Shown here: in pieces, positions 1 to 8,614 of the stretch | Position numbering within the stretch: position 1 is the first letter of the stretch | Layout: the number at the start of each line of letters is the position of its first letter | From: Bradyrhizobium sp. Tv2a-2 | Lineage (GTDB): Bacteria > Pseudomonadota > Alphaproteobacteria > Rhizobiales > Xanthobacteraceae | Assembly: GCF_000472425.1 (NCBI RefSeq) | Contig: NZ_AXAI01000041.1 | Span: 1 to 37,297 of the forward strand | Length of the DNA stretch: 37,297 nucleotides | Direction: 5' to 3' | The notes under the pieces: model-generated | What the model was told of the DNA's origin: nothing | The model's input: only the letters and a program-made list of their open reading frames with translations | The model's database searches: none | Made by a program: the position numbers and the translations under genes

Positions 1-1
1 T

Positions 2-19
2 CGCTTGGTAGAGGATTGA
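2..19 (+). CDS. possible C-terminal end of an upstream gene (partial)
   Basis: One frame entering the window reads five codons (RLVED) and then a TGA at 17-19, only three bases before the next ATG. This spacing fits the last codons of an upstream gene in the same operon as the MaoC-like gene. Too little is present to identify it, and a short open stretch like this can occur by chance. Confidence 0.25.
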   Translation, partial: RLVED

Positions 20-22
20 CCG

Positions 23-484
23 ATGAGCAGCGGATACTTTGAGGATTTCGAAATTGGTGATAGCCGCAAGGCTGGTCCCTATCTGGTCTCTAAGGCCGAA
101 ATCATTCAGGTCGCGAAGCAGTTCGACCCCCGCCCCTTCCATATCGATGAAGAGGCTGCTGCTCGTTCCGTCTTTAGGGGATTGACGGCATCTGCCGCCC
201 ACACGTTCTCGATCTTCATCTTTCTAACCAATAAAGTGCAGCCACCACTCCGTGCGCTTGCCGGACTAGGTTATGATGAGCTGAGGCTGCCGAACGCTGT
301 TCGCCCAGGCGACGAGCTAGACCTCGAGTCGATCGTCTTAGAGAAGCGAGAGTCGAAGTCGAGACCAGATACGGGAATCATTCGCAGCCAACCCCACCTA
401 CGCAACCAGAGGCGCGAAACAGTGTTCCAGTGTGTCAGCAGTGTTCTCGTCGCAAGGCGACCGGCTGAGAAAGCGTCGACGTAA
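23..484 (+). CDS. MaoC-like hot-dog dehydratase / enoyl-CoA hydratase
   Basis: The 153-residue product matches single-domain MaoC-type hydratases, which add water to enoyl-CoA thioesters in the cytoplasm. The hydratase motif is visible at residues 34-42 (FDPRPFHID), giving the catalytic pair Asp35 and His40, followed by the FRGLTASAAH helix near residue 51. The C-terminal strand (LRNQRRETVFQ...VSSVLVARR) closes the hot-dog fold in the usual way, so the gene looks complete at normal family length. AGAGGA at positions 10-15 is a good ribosome-binding site for the ATG at 23. A probable upstream gene ends at 19, which suggests an operon, often with other acyl-CoA enzymes. The exact substrate cannot be told. 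Confidence 0.85.
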   Translation: MSSGYFEDFEIGDSRKAGPYLVSKAEIIQVAKQFDPRPFHIDEEAAARSVFRGLTASAAHTFSIFIFLTNKVQPPLRALAGLGYDELRLPNAVRPGDELDLESIVLEKRESKSRPDTGIIRSQPHLRNQRRETVFQCVSSVLVARRPAEKAST

Positions 485-519
485 CGGTTAGCCGGGTACG
501 CTCGGTCGGTTTTCGATCA

Positions 520-650
520 GATGTCTGCTCAGGGTCATCAGCGTCGGTTGGGCGTCTTACCGGCATTTCCGCTCTACCCCTTAAAGCCGACATTCGGATG
601 ATCGCCGGAGTTCGTCGGTCTGGGCCAGGAACGGACTCATGCGCCGCAAC
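520..650. repeat. dispersed intergenic repeat, copy A
   Basis: The stretch GGGTCATCAGCGTCGG followed by CATTTCCGCTCTACCCCTTAAAGCCGACATTCGG (core 566-596) matches the TCCGC/G-TTTACCCC-AGCCGACAT core seen again near 4130, 5775 and 36975. A GGGCCA...CGGACTCAT tail follows, as in the copy near 28900. It fills the gap between the MaoC-like gene and the convergent cyclase gene. No protein is supported here. Confidence 0.6.
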
Positions 651-675
651 AAATTCGGGGGCATCTAACTCGTTG

Positions 676-3600
676 TCAGTCGTGCAGCTCGTCGAGTAGC
701 GCCTTGGCCTGCTTCAACTCAGGTACATCAAATCCTTCGGTGAACCAGCCGTAGATCGGCGCGAGAAGATTGCGGGCTTCGCCGCGCTTATCCTGCTTAC
801 ACCAGAGGCGCGCCAAGTTGATCGATGCCCGGAGTTCCGAGAACTTTGCGCTCTGGAGCTTCGCTACCGTGATTGCGTGGTGATAGCTCCGCTCGGCCGC
901 GGATAGGTCGCCCGTAGCATTCAGCAAAAAGCCTCGCAACGAGCGCAACGAAGCCTCGGGCTGCCGTTCGTCGGTCGCCTCGATGATCTGTGCGGCCTCG
1001 GCGAGGCAGTTCAGTCCGTCGACGGGCTGCCCGAGAATAGCATGGGCCCAGGCGAGAGAAATGAGCGCCCCCGGCATGCTTGCGACAGCTCCGGTAGCAC
1101 GTATTCCGGCGATCCCCCGTGTGATCTGCGAGAGGCCTTCCTGTCCCTGTCCGAGCGCGGTCAACGACATTCCGCGCAACACTGTTGCCCAAGCCAAATA
1201 AAACGGCAAGCCGTGCTCGGTTGAGAGGGCCAATAGTTCCTCGGCGTGCCGGTGCATCTCAGGCGAACTAGTCATCCAATCGACTGAGCACGCAGTAAGG
1301 AGCACTTCAGCTTTCGTAAGAGAAAGCATGGGCTGGCGGGCCTCCGACAATGCCTCGTTCAGCCGCGACCGTGCTTGATCGATGTAGCCAAGAAACGCCA
1401 GGGTCCGGGCGAGGTATGCGAGGTTCAAAGCATAGGGAACGCTGCGAAGCGCAGGATCAGCGAGGCCATGACACCGCTCCAGGAGTGCACGGGCGGCAAC
1501 GAAGTCCCCGAGGTGGAGGCGGGTAAGCCCGCTTGCCCAGCGACCCCTCAATTGCACTGAAACATTGTTGTGCGCCTCGCCAATTTTTTCCATCTGCTCG
1601 GCCAACGGCAGCGCCAGCTTGTGCTCGCCCCGGTTCCGATGAAACACCCATTGGCCGAAGAACACCCGCCTGAGGTAATCGGGTCGGTCAATCTGCTCGG
1701 CCAGCGCGCGCGCTCGGGCGTAGGTCGAGCCTACCTCGGGTGCAGAAAAGCCTTTCGCGAAACTCAGCGCGGTTCCAAGTGCGAGTTGCAGGTCTAGCTC
1801 CAGTTGTTGGCGCCCAGGTCCGTCCGGCAGGCCATCCAGCACGTCCAGCCCCTTCCGCAGCTGGGCGGCCGCTTCGCTCGTCGCCGAGCGTTCGAGCGAC
1901 TGCCGACCAGCCTTGAGCCAATAAACGACCGCCTTCTCCGCAAGCTCGGCTTCCGCACAGTGCCGGGCAAGCAGCGCAGGTTGGGCCACCACAATCTCTG
2001 GAAATTGGTCTTCGAGCGTCGCGGCGATTCGAGCATGCAGTTGCTGGCGCCGGCTGCGTAATAACGTGCCGTAGGCGGCTTCCTGCACCAGCGCGTGCTT
2101 GAAGGTGTATTCCGCATCGGGGGCCATCCCGCGCCGGAATATCAATTCGGCGTTCACGAGCTGCGCCAAGGCGTCATCCAGCTGCTGTCGCGGCAGCGCC
2201 GCCACGGCGCTGATCAGCTCGTGCGAAAATTGTCGTCCGAGAGTGGCGGCGATTTGCGCCACGTCACTTGTCGGCGCCAGGCGATCGAGCCGCGCCAGCA
2301 GCGACTCCTGGAGGGACGTCGGGATCGCCAGCGGTGTAACTGGACCGGTCGCCACGTACCGATCGCCGGCTTCCATGAGCACGCCGCTCTCGACCACCGC
2401 CTTAGTCAGTTCCTCAATGAACAGCGGCACGCCGTCGGTCCGGTCGAGGATCTGTTCGGCGATCTCCTGAGGCAAGAGCTTGCCGCCGGTGACGTGCACG
2501 ATCATCTCGGCGCGGAGCCGGCGCGGCAGGCGATTAAGACTGATCAGCGCCACCTGCGGACGGCCGACCCAGGGTGGCACGAATTCCGGGCGGAATGTGA
2601 CGATCGCAAGGAGCGGCAGGCTCGGTGCTCGCTCGACGATTAGCTCGAAGAGTTCGAGCGAGGTGGGGTCGGCCCAATGCGCATCCTCGGCCACGAACAG
2701 CACCGGTTGACGCGCCGCCAGCCCCTCGACCTGCGCTACAAGCGCCCGCAATATCTTCTCCTTGCGCTTCTGCGGGGTGAGGTCGAGCGTGGGAAGGCGG
2801 TTGCCGATTGGAATCGACAGCAAACCCGCCAACAGGGGCACGGCCTCGCCGAGGTCATTCGCCGCCAGGGCGAGCACCGCCTCCAGCCTGGTCAGCCGTT
2901 GCTCGTCCGTGTATTCGCGCCGGAACCCAGCCGCCCGTTCGATCTGCGTGATGCTTGGGTAGAGCGCTGTATCTTGGTGATGGGGCGAGCAGAACAGGCG
3001 CAGGCGCGTGTATGGCTCGCCGCTCAGGCGCTCGAGGATGGTCTCGGCGATCCGTGACTTGCCGATGCCTGGCTCGCCCGAGAGCAGGACGACGGAGCCC
3101 TCGCCACCCTTCGCCTGCTTCCAGCGGCGCAGGAGCAGATCAATCTCCTCAGCGCGCCCGACGAGCGGCGTCGTGCTCCCGCGCAGCGCCTCGAACCGGT
3201 TCTCAGCAGCGCTCGCGCCCAGCGCCTGCCATGCCTGGACGGTCTCGGCGAAGCCTTTGAGCGCGACTGTCCCGATATCGCGATAGTCGAAGAAGCCGCC
3301 GGTCAGCCGGCGCGTGCTCGAAGAAATCACCACCGTACCGGGTTCAGCCAGCGCTTGTAGCCGGGCGGCAAGGTTCGGCGTCTCGCCCACCACTTCATGC
3401 TCCTGGACAGATCCACCGCCAATGAGGTCGCCAACCACGACAATCCCGGTGGCGATACCGACACGCACCTGCAAGGGAACGCCGGCGGCGGTCTTAAGCT
3501 TCGGCGTCTCCTCGACCAGCTCAAGGCCGGCCCGGACGGCGCGCTCGGCGTCATCCTCGTGGGCATGCGGATAGCCGAAATAAGCCAAAATCGCGTCGCC

Positions 3601-4017
3601 GATATACCTGGCGACGAAGCCCCCAAAGCGGCCCACGGTCGCTGCGACGGAATTCTGATAGGCGGAGATAACTTCTCGCAAATCTTCAGGGTCCATGCGC
3701 GTGGACAGTGCCGTTGAGCCGACCAAATCGGAGAACATCACTGTAACTTGGCGGCGCTCGGCGCGGTCTTCGGGAGAGACGCTCGGGGCACTGGACATGG
3801 GCGCCGCGTCAGCGGAAGGCGCGTTGCCGGCCTTATCAGCGCGCAACGCAGCAATGGCATCCAGGAGCATCCGGCGGTGACCGACAGGACCAACGCCGAT
3901 TTCCTTCAGGTCCTCCTGTGTGAGGCTGAGCAGGACCTGCTCGTTTATCTCGTTATCGCGGAATGCCGCCTCGTACCTCTCGAGGCCCAAGCTCCGCAGC
4001 CAACCTCCGACGTCCAT
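676..4017 (-). CDS. SAM-adenylyl/guanylyl cyclase-AAA-TPR multidomain protein
   Basis: This 1113-residue cytoplasmic signalling protein joins four parts: a SAM domain (about 1-60), a class III nucleotide cyclase domain (about 88-265), an AAA/NACHT-like ATPase (about 280-620) and a long TPR-like helical C-terminus. The two metal-binding aspartates are present (Asp97 in FSDLVGST, Asp141 in YIGDAILAYFG), as are Asn215 and Arg219 in the VVGETPNLAAR motif. The P-loop GEPGIGKS is at 314-321 and a Walker B segment reads LFVAEDAHWAD. The position before YIGD that is usually Lys in active cyclases is Arg137, so nucleotide preference or activity is uncertain. Rhizobia carry many such proteins with unknown stimuli. 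It stands alone between two repeat copies. Confidence 0.88.
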   Translation of the reverse strand: MDVGGWLRSLGLERYEAAFRDNEINEQVLLSLTQEDLKEIGVGPVGHRRMLLDAIAALRADKAGNAPSADAAPMSSAPSVSPEDRAERRQVTVMFSDLVGSTALSTRMDPEDLREVISAYQNSVAATVGRFGGFVARYIGDAILAYFGYPHAHEDDAERAVRAGLELVEETPKLKTAAGVPLQVRVGIATGIVVVGDLIGGGSVQEHEVVGETPNLAARLQALAEPGTVVISSSTRRLTGGFFDYRDIGTVALKGFAETVQAWQALGASAAENRFEALRGSTTPLVGRAEEIDLLLRRWKQAKGGEGSVVLLSGEPGIGKSRIAETILERLSGEPYTRLRLFCSPHHQDTALYPSITQIERAAGFRREYTDEQRLTRLEAVLALAANDLGEAVPLLAGLLSIPIGNRLPTLDLTPQKRKEKILRALVAQVEGLAARQPVLFVAEDAHWADPTSLELFELIVERAPSLPLLAIVTFRPEFVPPWVGRPQVALISLNRLPRRLRAEMIVHVTGGKLLPQEIAEQILDRTDGVPLFIEELTKAVVESGVLMEAGDRYVATGPVTPLAIPTSLQESLLARLDRLAPTSDVAQIAATLGRQFSHELISAVAALPRQQLDDALAQLVNAELIFRRGMAPDAEYTFKHALVQEAAYGTLLRSRRQQLHARIAATLEDQFPEIVVAQPALLARHCAEAELAEKAVVYWLKAGRQSLERSATSEAAAQLRKGLDVLDGLPDGPGRQQLELDLQLALGTALSFAKGFSAPEVGSTYARARALAEQIDRPDYLRRVFFGQWVFHRNRGEHKLALPLAEQMEKIGEAHNNVSVQLRGRWASGLTRLHLGDFVAARALLERCHGLADPALRSVPYALNLAYLARTLAFLGYIDQARSRLNEALSEARQPMLSLTKAEVLLTACSVDWMTSSPEMHRHAEELLALSTEHGLPFYLAWATVLRGMSLTALGQGQEGLSQITRGIAGIRATGAVASMPGALISLAWAHAILGQPVDGLNCLAEAAQIIEATDERQPEASLRSLRGFLLNATGDLSAAERSYHHAITVAKLQSAKFSELRASINLARLWCKQDKRGEARNLLAPIYGWFTEGFDVPELKQAKALLDELHD

Positions 4018-4089
4018 GACGGCGCACCGGTTCGCTTAGCGCTTCATGATCCTCTACGCGAGACAGCCTGTCCAGGGGAATGACCGGTA

Positions 4090-4201
4090 TGGGTCGACTC
4101 GGAAGTCGTGGCCAGTCCGAGCCATGTCCGGTTTACCCCTAGAAGCGGCGGAAAAGCCGACATGCCAAATACCGACGCTCTGGGCCAGAAGCCGACGAAC
4201 T
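4090..4201. repeat. dispersed intergenic repeat, copy B
   Basis: The stretch GGGTCGACTCGGAAGTCGTG followed by ATGTCCGGTTTACCCCTAG and AAAAGCCGACATGCC is closely related to copy C at 5733-5830, which begins GGGTCAGACTCGGAAGTCGTG. The tail GGGCCAGAAGCCGACGAAC resembles the tail of copy A. It lies between the cyclase start and the end of the DUF1254 gene. Confidence 0.6.
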
Positions 4202-4221
4202 AGCGACGAACGGAATACTCG

Positions 4222-5646
4222 CTAGACACGCTTGACCGGGGGCGGTGCCCATGTGCCGTCCGCAACCTCTTTCCTCGGCGCATAGAGGCGCAACGCGAGC
4301 AGCATTCCGCCTTGCTTGGGCGCAGGCAACCAGTTGGCCTGTCGATCCGGAGACGGTGGTTCTGCTTGGACGTAGATCGTAAGCGATCCATCCTCGCCGA
4401 ACTTCATGCCGCTGCGGTCGCCAAGCGCGTAGCGATTAATGGAGTTTGGAATGAGGTAACTATCCGCATCGTACGCGGTCAGGGACCAGAAAGCGCCCGC
4501 GGGCGGCATTTCGTTCTTTGCAAAGCGCACCTCGTATTTGTTCGCGCCATCGAGTAGCTTCCCGTCTCCATCGGTCTTGGCGACCGGGTAAATGGCATCC
4601 TCGGGCAAATTGCCGCCGACACCGAAAAACGTCCAAGACGCACGATATGGGTAGTTCGTGCCGTAGCGGCCCATATCGAGCGTAATCTCCCAACCGTTCA
4701 CATTTTTGCCGCGGATCGTCTCGCGCGTCAGCTTCTGCCCTTGCGCGACGCCCTCCTCAATCGCCTTACGAACCTCGGGGCTGAAGGTCACCATACTGAA
4801 TGCTGCGCCGGGGGCGATACCGAGCCGCGCGAGGCGCGCCATGATCTGCGGGTCGGCAGGGTCTGGCGGGTTATCGACCATGAGCGCGTTCAAACGGCTA
4901 AAGAACGCCTCGGGAGGCATTGCCAGAACCTGCGTGGTGACCGGCGTTTTCGTGTCCACGCCCACCTTGAGCGGCACGTCAGCGGGCGGAGCGTAGCCCT
5001 CGCCCCACGCCGGCAGCGGCGTCAATTTGTATTTGTCCTGCAGTGCGTGCACAGCCGCGTAATCGTCCTTGCCGCCTGTGTAGGTACGGCCGCCAACCAT
5101 TACGAGCGCCGTCGGCATGCGCAGTTCGGTAAGGCCGGGAGGCAGTGTTCCACTCCACTTCGGCCCGACGATTGCGAAAGTGCCGCCTGTGCCGCCGACC
5201 GTTCGCGACCCCGGTGCATGGGGCACGTTGTTCCACGCGTCGACCAATTGCATGAGCCAATAGCGACTGCCCATGTCGGGGACGGATAGCACGATTGGAC
5301 CATTCGAAAGGTCAAGTTGCGCGAGCGAATACAGCGTGTCGACGTTGAAGCCCACGACCGTTCGGTTCGAGGCATCGGGAAATTCCCGGTAGTGTGCGAA
5401 CTGGTTGACGGGCGCGAGGTGTCCTTCAGGCTTCGTAGTATGGGTCAGCGCGTCGATCTGCTTCTCGATGTAAACGAGCGGCATGCCAAACACCCAGGCG
5501 TCGCGCGCTAGGGTACGAGCCTCATCGGGCGTCAGCTTCTGATCAGCCTGCGCGAATGCTGGAAAGCTTCTGATGGGTAACAGCGTCGCCGTCGCGGCGA
5601 GCAGCACCGTGCGTCTATCGAAGGCCGGGGATATTTTTTTCTTCAT
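4222..5646 (-). CDS. DUF1254/DUF1214 domain secreted protein
   Basis: The 474-residue product has an N-terminal signal with a twin-arginine-like start (DRRTVLLAATATLLP, residues 10-24) and probable cleavage after AFAQA, so it is predicted to be periplasmic. The DUF1254 half follows (DAWVFGMPLVYIEKQID, then NVDTLYSLAQLDL and RYWLMQLVDAWNN). A DUF1214 half lies near the C-terminus (RASWTFFGVGGNLPEDAIYP, then YEVRFAKNEMPPAGAFWSLT). Length and domain order are normal for this family, whose biochemical role is not established. GGGAG seven bases before the ATG supports the start. It stands alone, with repeat copies on both sides. Confidence 0.9.
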   Translation of the reverse strand: MKKKISPAFDRRTVLLAATATLLPIRSFPAFAQADQKLTPDEARTLARDAWVFGMPLVYIEKQIDALTHTTKPEGHLAPVNQFAHYREFPDASNRTVVGFNVDTLYSLAQLDLSNGPIVLSVPDMGSRYWLMQLVDAWNNVPHAPGSRTVGGTGGTFAIVGPKWSGTLPPGLTELRMPTALVMVGGRTYTGGKDDYAAVHALQDKYKLTPLPAWGEGYAPPADVPLKVGVDTKTPVTTQVLAMPPEAFFSRLNALMVDNPPDPADPQIMARLARLGIAPGAAFSMVTFSPEVRKAIEEGVAQGQKLTRETIRGKNVNGWEITLDMGRYGTNYPYRASWTFFGVGGNLPEDAIYPVAKTDGDGKLLDGANKYEVRFAKNEMPPAGAFWSLTAYDADSYLIPNSINRYALGDRSGMKFGEDGSLTIYVQAEPPSPDRQANWLPAPKQGGMLLALRLYAPRKEVADGTWAPPPVKRV

Positions 5647-5732
5647 TGCTCACTCCCGAGTTCCCAAAACGAGGGATCAGGATAGCAATTTTGGTACGCA
5701 TGTCGTGTACAGTTTGGGTCGTGCCGAGTTCC

Positions 5733-5830
5733 GCTGTGGGTCAGACTCGGAAGTCGTGACCTGTTCAAGCTAGGTCCGCTTTTACCCCCGACAGCCGACA
5801 TATAGACGAACGCTGGTTTGCGTCGTCGGC
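5733..5830. repeat. dispersed intergenic repeat, copy C (invades the end of the neighbouring gene)
   Basis: GGGTCAGACTCGGAAGTCGTGACC followed by TAGGTCCGCTTTTACCCCCGACAGCCGACAT is a close relative of copy B. On the minus strand its core supplies the last codons (CRLSGVKADLA, stop) of the hydrolase/YaaA-like gene ending at 5765, so the repeat overlaps that reading frame instead of lying cleanly between genes. Confidence 0.65.
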
Positions 5831-6897
5831 TCCGGGTTCACTGAAATGCCCTCGCCAGGAATCCTCAGCTATCGGAGCGTAGCACCGGCCTGTGTAGCGT
5901 TGCCACGCAGGTAGATAGAGGCCACCCTCTTCAACACCACCGAAATCAGGACCATGCTTGAGGACTTTATTCGGCGCTTGATGGATTCGATTGTTCGCCC
6001 GCGAGAAGCCGTTGGTTAGCTTAAGGTCTTTCAGAAGCCGCAGCAGGGCCGTCCTCTTTGACTTTATCTCATCACGAAATTCAGGTTGAGGTATCCAGCC
6101 CGCGGGCTCTGGTCCGCTGAATGTCTCGCCACCGGTGCGCTTTCTGTTTGAGCAAGCAATTAGCAATATCCTGTCGGCCAAGTCGTACCCAGAGGTCGTT
6201 ACCGGGGGTCTTGAGGCGCGGCTTATGGTGCTGTAGCGCTGTTGAATTTCTTTGAGGATGAAGTCTGCAACCTCAACTTGGGCCTCCTTCGTTTTAAGAA
6301 ACCCACGATGCGTGCCGCTAATCACACCGGCATAGATGTCGTCCCTTGTGTACGCATCCTGATCATGTGGCGCGACGAGTTCGTCGTTTTCAATCTCATA
6401 GTGGATCTGCTTCGTGCCGTTAATGCCGCGCTCAAGAGCGGCCTTGCGCGCCTCACCGTAGCGTCCAAAAACGAAATCGTTAGTAAGTTGGGCAACCTTT
6501 TGTGTGAGAGCGCGCTTGATTTTGTTGGCTGCCCAAGCTTTCCATCCTTCACGCAAGCCGCTTAGAGGTGACCCAAAGGTGATCACCCCTAGGATATGTC
6601 CTAGGATTTCGGAATCCGCAGGCGATTGGAGCAACTTTGTGCACACGTCGCGGGCTACGAGACCGCCCATACTGTAGCCAACGATGAAGATTGGATCGTG
6701 TTGCGGGTAGACGTTTTTGATTTTAGTAAGAATCTGAGCGGCGCTTTTTTCTATATCCGCGTTTCCCCGTATTTCGCGCTGTACTCCAGGGCAACGGTGC
6801 TAAAGCTCGAAAGAGCGGATTTGACGTAGACGGGAACGTCGCCCCAATGCGACCTGTCGCTCCGTAGTCCATGCAGAAAAGTGATCAAGCCGCTCAT
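5765..6897 (-). pseudogene. frameshifted alpha/beta serine hydrolase fused to YaaA/DUF6884-like domain
   Basis: The open frame from 6670 begins inside the nucleophile elbow: reading upstream in the same frame gives IFIVGYSMGGLVARDV, a G-x-S-x-G motif, so the true start must lie further up. An ATG at 6897 in another frame reads MSGLITFLHGLRSDRSHW, a typical first strand and oxyanion loop (HG) of these hydrolases, and stays open to a stop just past 6765. The two frames join if one base was lost from the C run at 6765-6768. The second half (about 160 residues before the end) reads ILLIACSNRKRTGG and YLPAWQRYTGRCY, resembling YaaA/DUF6884 proteins. The C-terminus is short and ends in repeat-derived codons (CRLSGVKADLA). 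Either a sequencing error or a real lesion could explain the frameshift; the repeat-derived end suggests decay. Confidence 0.7.
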
Positions 6898-8202
6898 AGG
6901 CACGCCTCATTAGCTCGGATTCCGAGGAGGAGATTTCAGATAACGGAGGGGGTTCGGGAAGGAACTGCCGGTAGGCGCAGATTCGTACACGCTCGCGAGT
7001 CGGTCAAGGAGCGGGGAAATGGTGCGCGCATGCAAATCGGAATCGCTGTCCTTCTAAAAATGCGCGTGTCAAAAATCTAAATGGTCGTTTAGAGCGCAGC
7101 GACTAGGCTGAGTAGCCGAGGTCAAAAAGCAGGTTCTTCGAACCCCGTGGTCTCGCGATGCCGCAGTGCTCGGTTGTCGGGATTCACCTTGGTTCTCGGA
7201 GAGGGATTCGGAACGGCTAAATCCCAAGTATCTGATCGGCCTGTAGTTTCTAGAACCGTACTATTCGGCATGGTACGAAGCTTTGGCGAAAAATCCGTTC
7301 TCCGGGCCCTGTGAGCGCCGCGGCGGCACGATTCTCCAAATTCTCCAGCACGAAAGCTCTGCAAAAACAGTGGGATTTTTAGCGGTCCTGCCGCCTACTC
7401 GCGTTGGCCGCTCTGATCGCCTGGCGGAGGGAGAGGAACTGGGATCGAACCTTCTCCACGCACTCCAGAGTATTCTATAGGGCTTAGTGGGACCATTATC
7501 CAAAAAAACTGGGGAGCGACTGCGGTGACAATGCCGATTATGCAAAGTCACGATAATGACTCCCATTCTTATCCAATACGCGCATTTTGCGGTGACAGAC
7601 TCCATTCGTTTCAGTTTGCCAGAGCGAATGCTTCGGCTCTGGGCGAAAGGCACTGTGGCAGAGGGAGAAGGCGAAGACCGGTTAGCCGATCGATGCAACT
7701 TTCCGAAGAGCGTAGATGTTCGCGGTAGCCCGGCTGTCGTACAATAGGTCGGAAATTAGCCAGGACCTCCAGACATGGCGCAATCCCAAGTCTTCATCGG
7801 CTGTTCGTGCCATCGATCGATCGGCCGCCATTCTGGGAAGTGAGATTGATCTCATTTTCGCTCTTCAGGCTGCGCGCCGGCACGACGATACTTGAGTTCG
7901 GCACGTCCGGTCGGTCAGTTGGAATTTCCTCGGATGGCTGGGGACAACAATCTGCTCGTGCGTCGGGAGCGAAAGCATCACAGAGGCAATGAGGCCGCCG
8001 CGGAGACAGAACTGCACCGCCGATCATTTCGAGCCAAGTTCATAGAGCCACGGAGCCGCCTTCCTGCCTCCGCGCTAAAATTTACTGCGTTGCCGAATAA
8101 ACCGCCGCGCTTTCGGATTATTCCGCGCCAGGATCGCCAAATGTAGATCATCCCGAAGAAGCTGATATATTTGGATATTTGATCCATAGTGAGGAGCGTC
8201 AA
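6898..8202. other. 1.3 kb gene-poor stretch
   Basis: Several reading frames of 60-145 codons are open here on both strands, but they overlap each other, are rich in Arg, Ser and Pro in the manner of high-GC shadow frames, and show no domain or good ribosome-binding site. I see no tRNA, transposase or strong terminator. The stretch may be decayed coding DNA. Confidence 0.5.
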
Positions 8203-8559
8203 ATGATAGTTCGCATCCTCTTATTGGCCGTCTCCATTCTGCTATTGAGCGAGCCTCCAGCCATCTCCAAAGGCAGCGCTGTCTTTCATGAGGCTGTGTA
8301 CGATCCTCATCACATCACTGATTTGCCTGCCGACGTCCGGCAGTACATCGCAGAAATCTGCAGGGGAAAGGCCAGCGCCGCGCATGACTTCGCGACCTAC
8401 TCTCCACGCGAAAAGCGTTGGCGGATCAATCTTGAGTATCTTCAATGCGGCGGCCTCGGCGAATTTCGCCGAGGAAACCAGTGTGAGGATGTAGACTTCA
8501 TCGAAGCAGGCTCACACTATCGCCTCGCCTCGAAGGCATACCGAGCTTGCGGCTTCTGA
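8203..8559 (+). CDS. small secreted protein, hypothetical
   Basis: The 118-residue product starts with a signal peptide (MIVRILLLAVSILLLSEPPA), so it is probably exported. The mature part contains four cysteines (ICRGKA, LQCGG, NQCEDV, RACGF), suggesting two disulfides, and a central segment FATYSPREKRWRINLEYLQC. The pattern resembles small secreted proteins of unknown function from Bradyrhizobium, by recollection only. The start at 8203 is chosen over the upstream alternative at 8179 because GAGGAG at 8191-8196 is well spaced and the signal peptide begins there. No operon partner is visible. Confidence 0.72.
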   Translation: MIVRILLLAVSILLLSEPPAISKGSAVFHEAVYDPHHITDLPADVRQYIAEICRGKASAAHDFATYSPREKRWRINLEYLQCGGLGEFRRGNQCEDVDFIEAGSHYRLASKAYRACGF

Positions 8560-8614
8560 GCCCACATAGTGGCCGTTCTTAGTGTCCCAATCGGCGCGAA
8601 TCGATGACGTCCGA

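Noticed and set aside
7115..7160. TTCGAACC-like sequence suggesting a tRNA T-arm
   Set aside because: The flanking stems do not pair and no anticodon or acceptor arm can be drawn around it.
7261..7698. 145-codon minus-strand open frame in the gene-poor stretch
   Set aside because: Arg/Ser/Pro-rich composition, no ribosome-binding site, no recognisable domain, and overlapped by plus-strand frames of similar quality.
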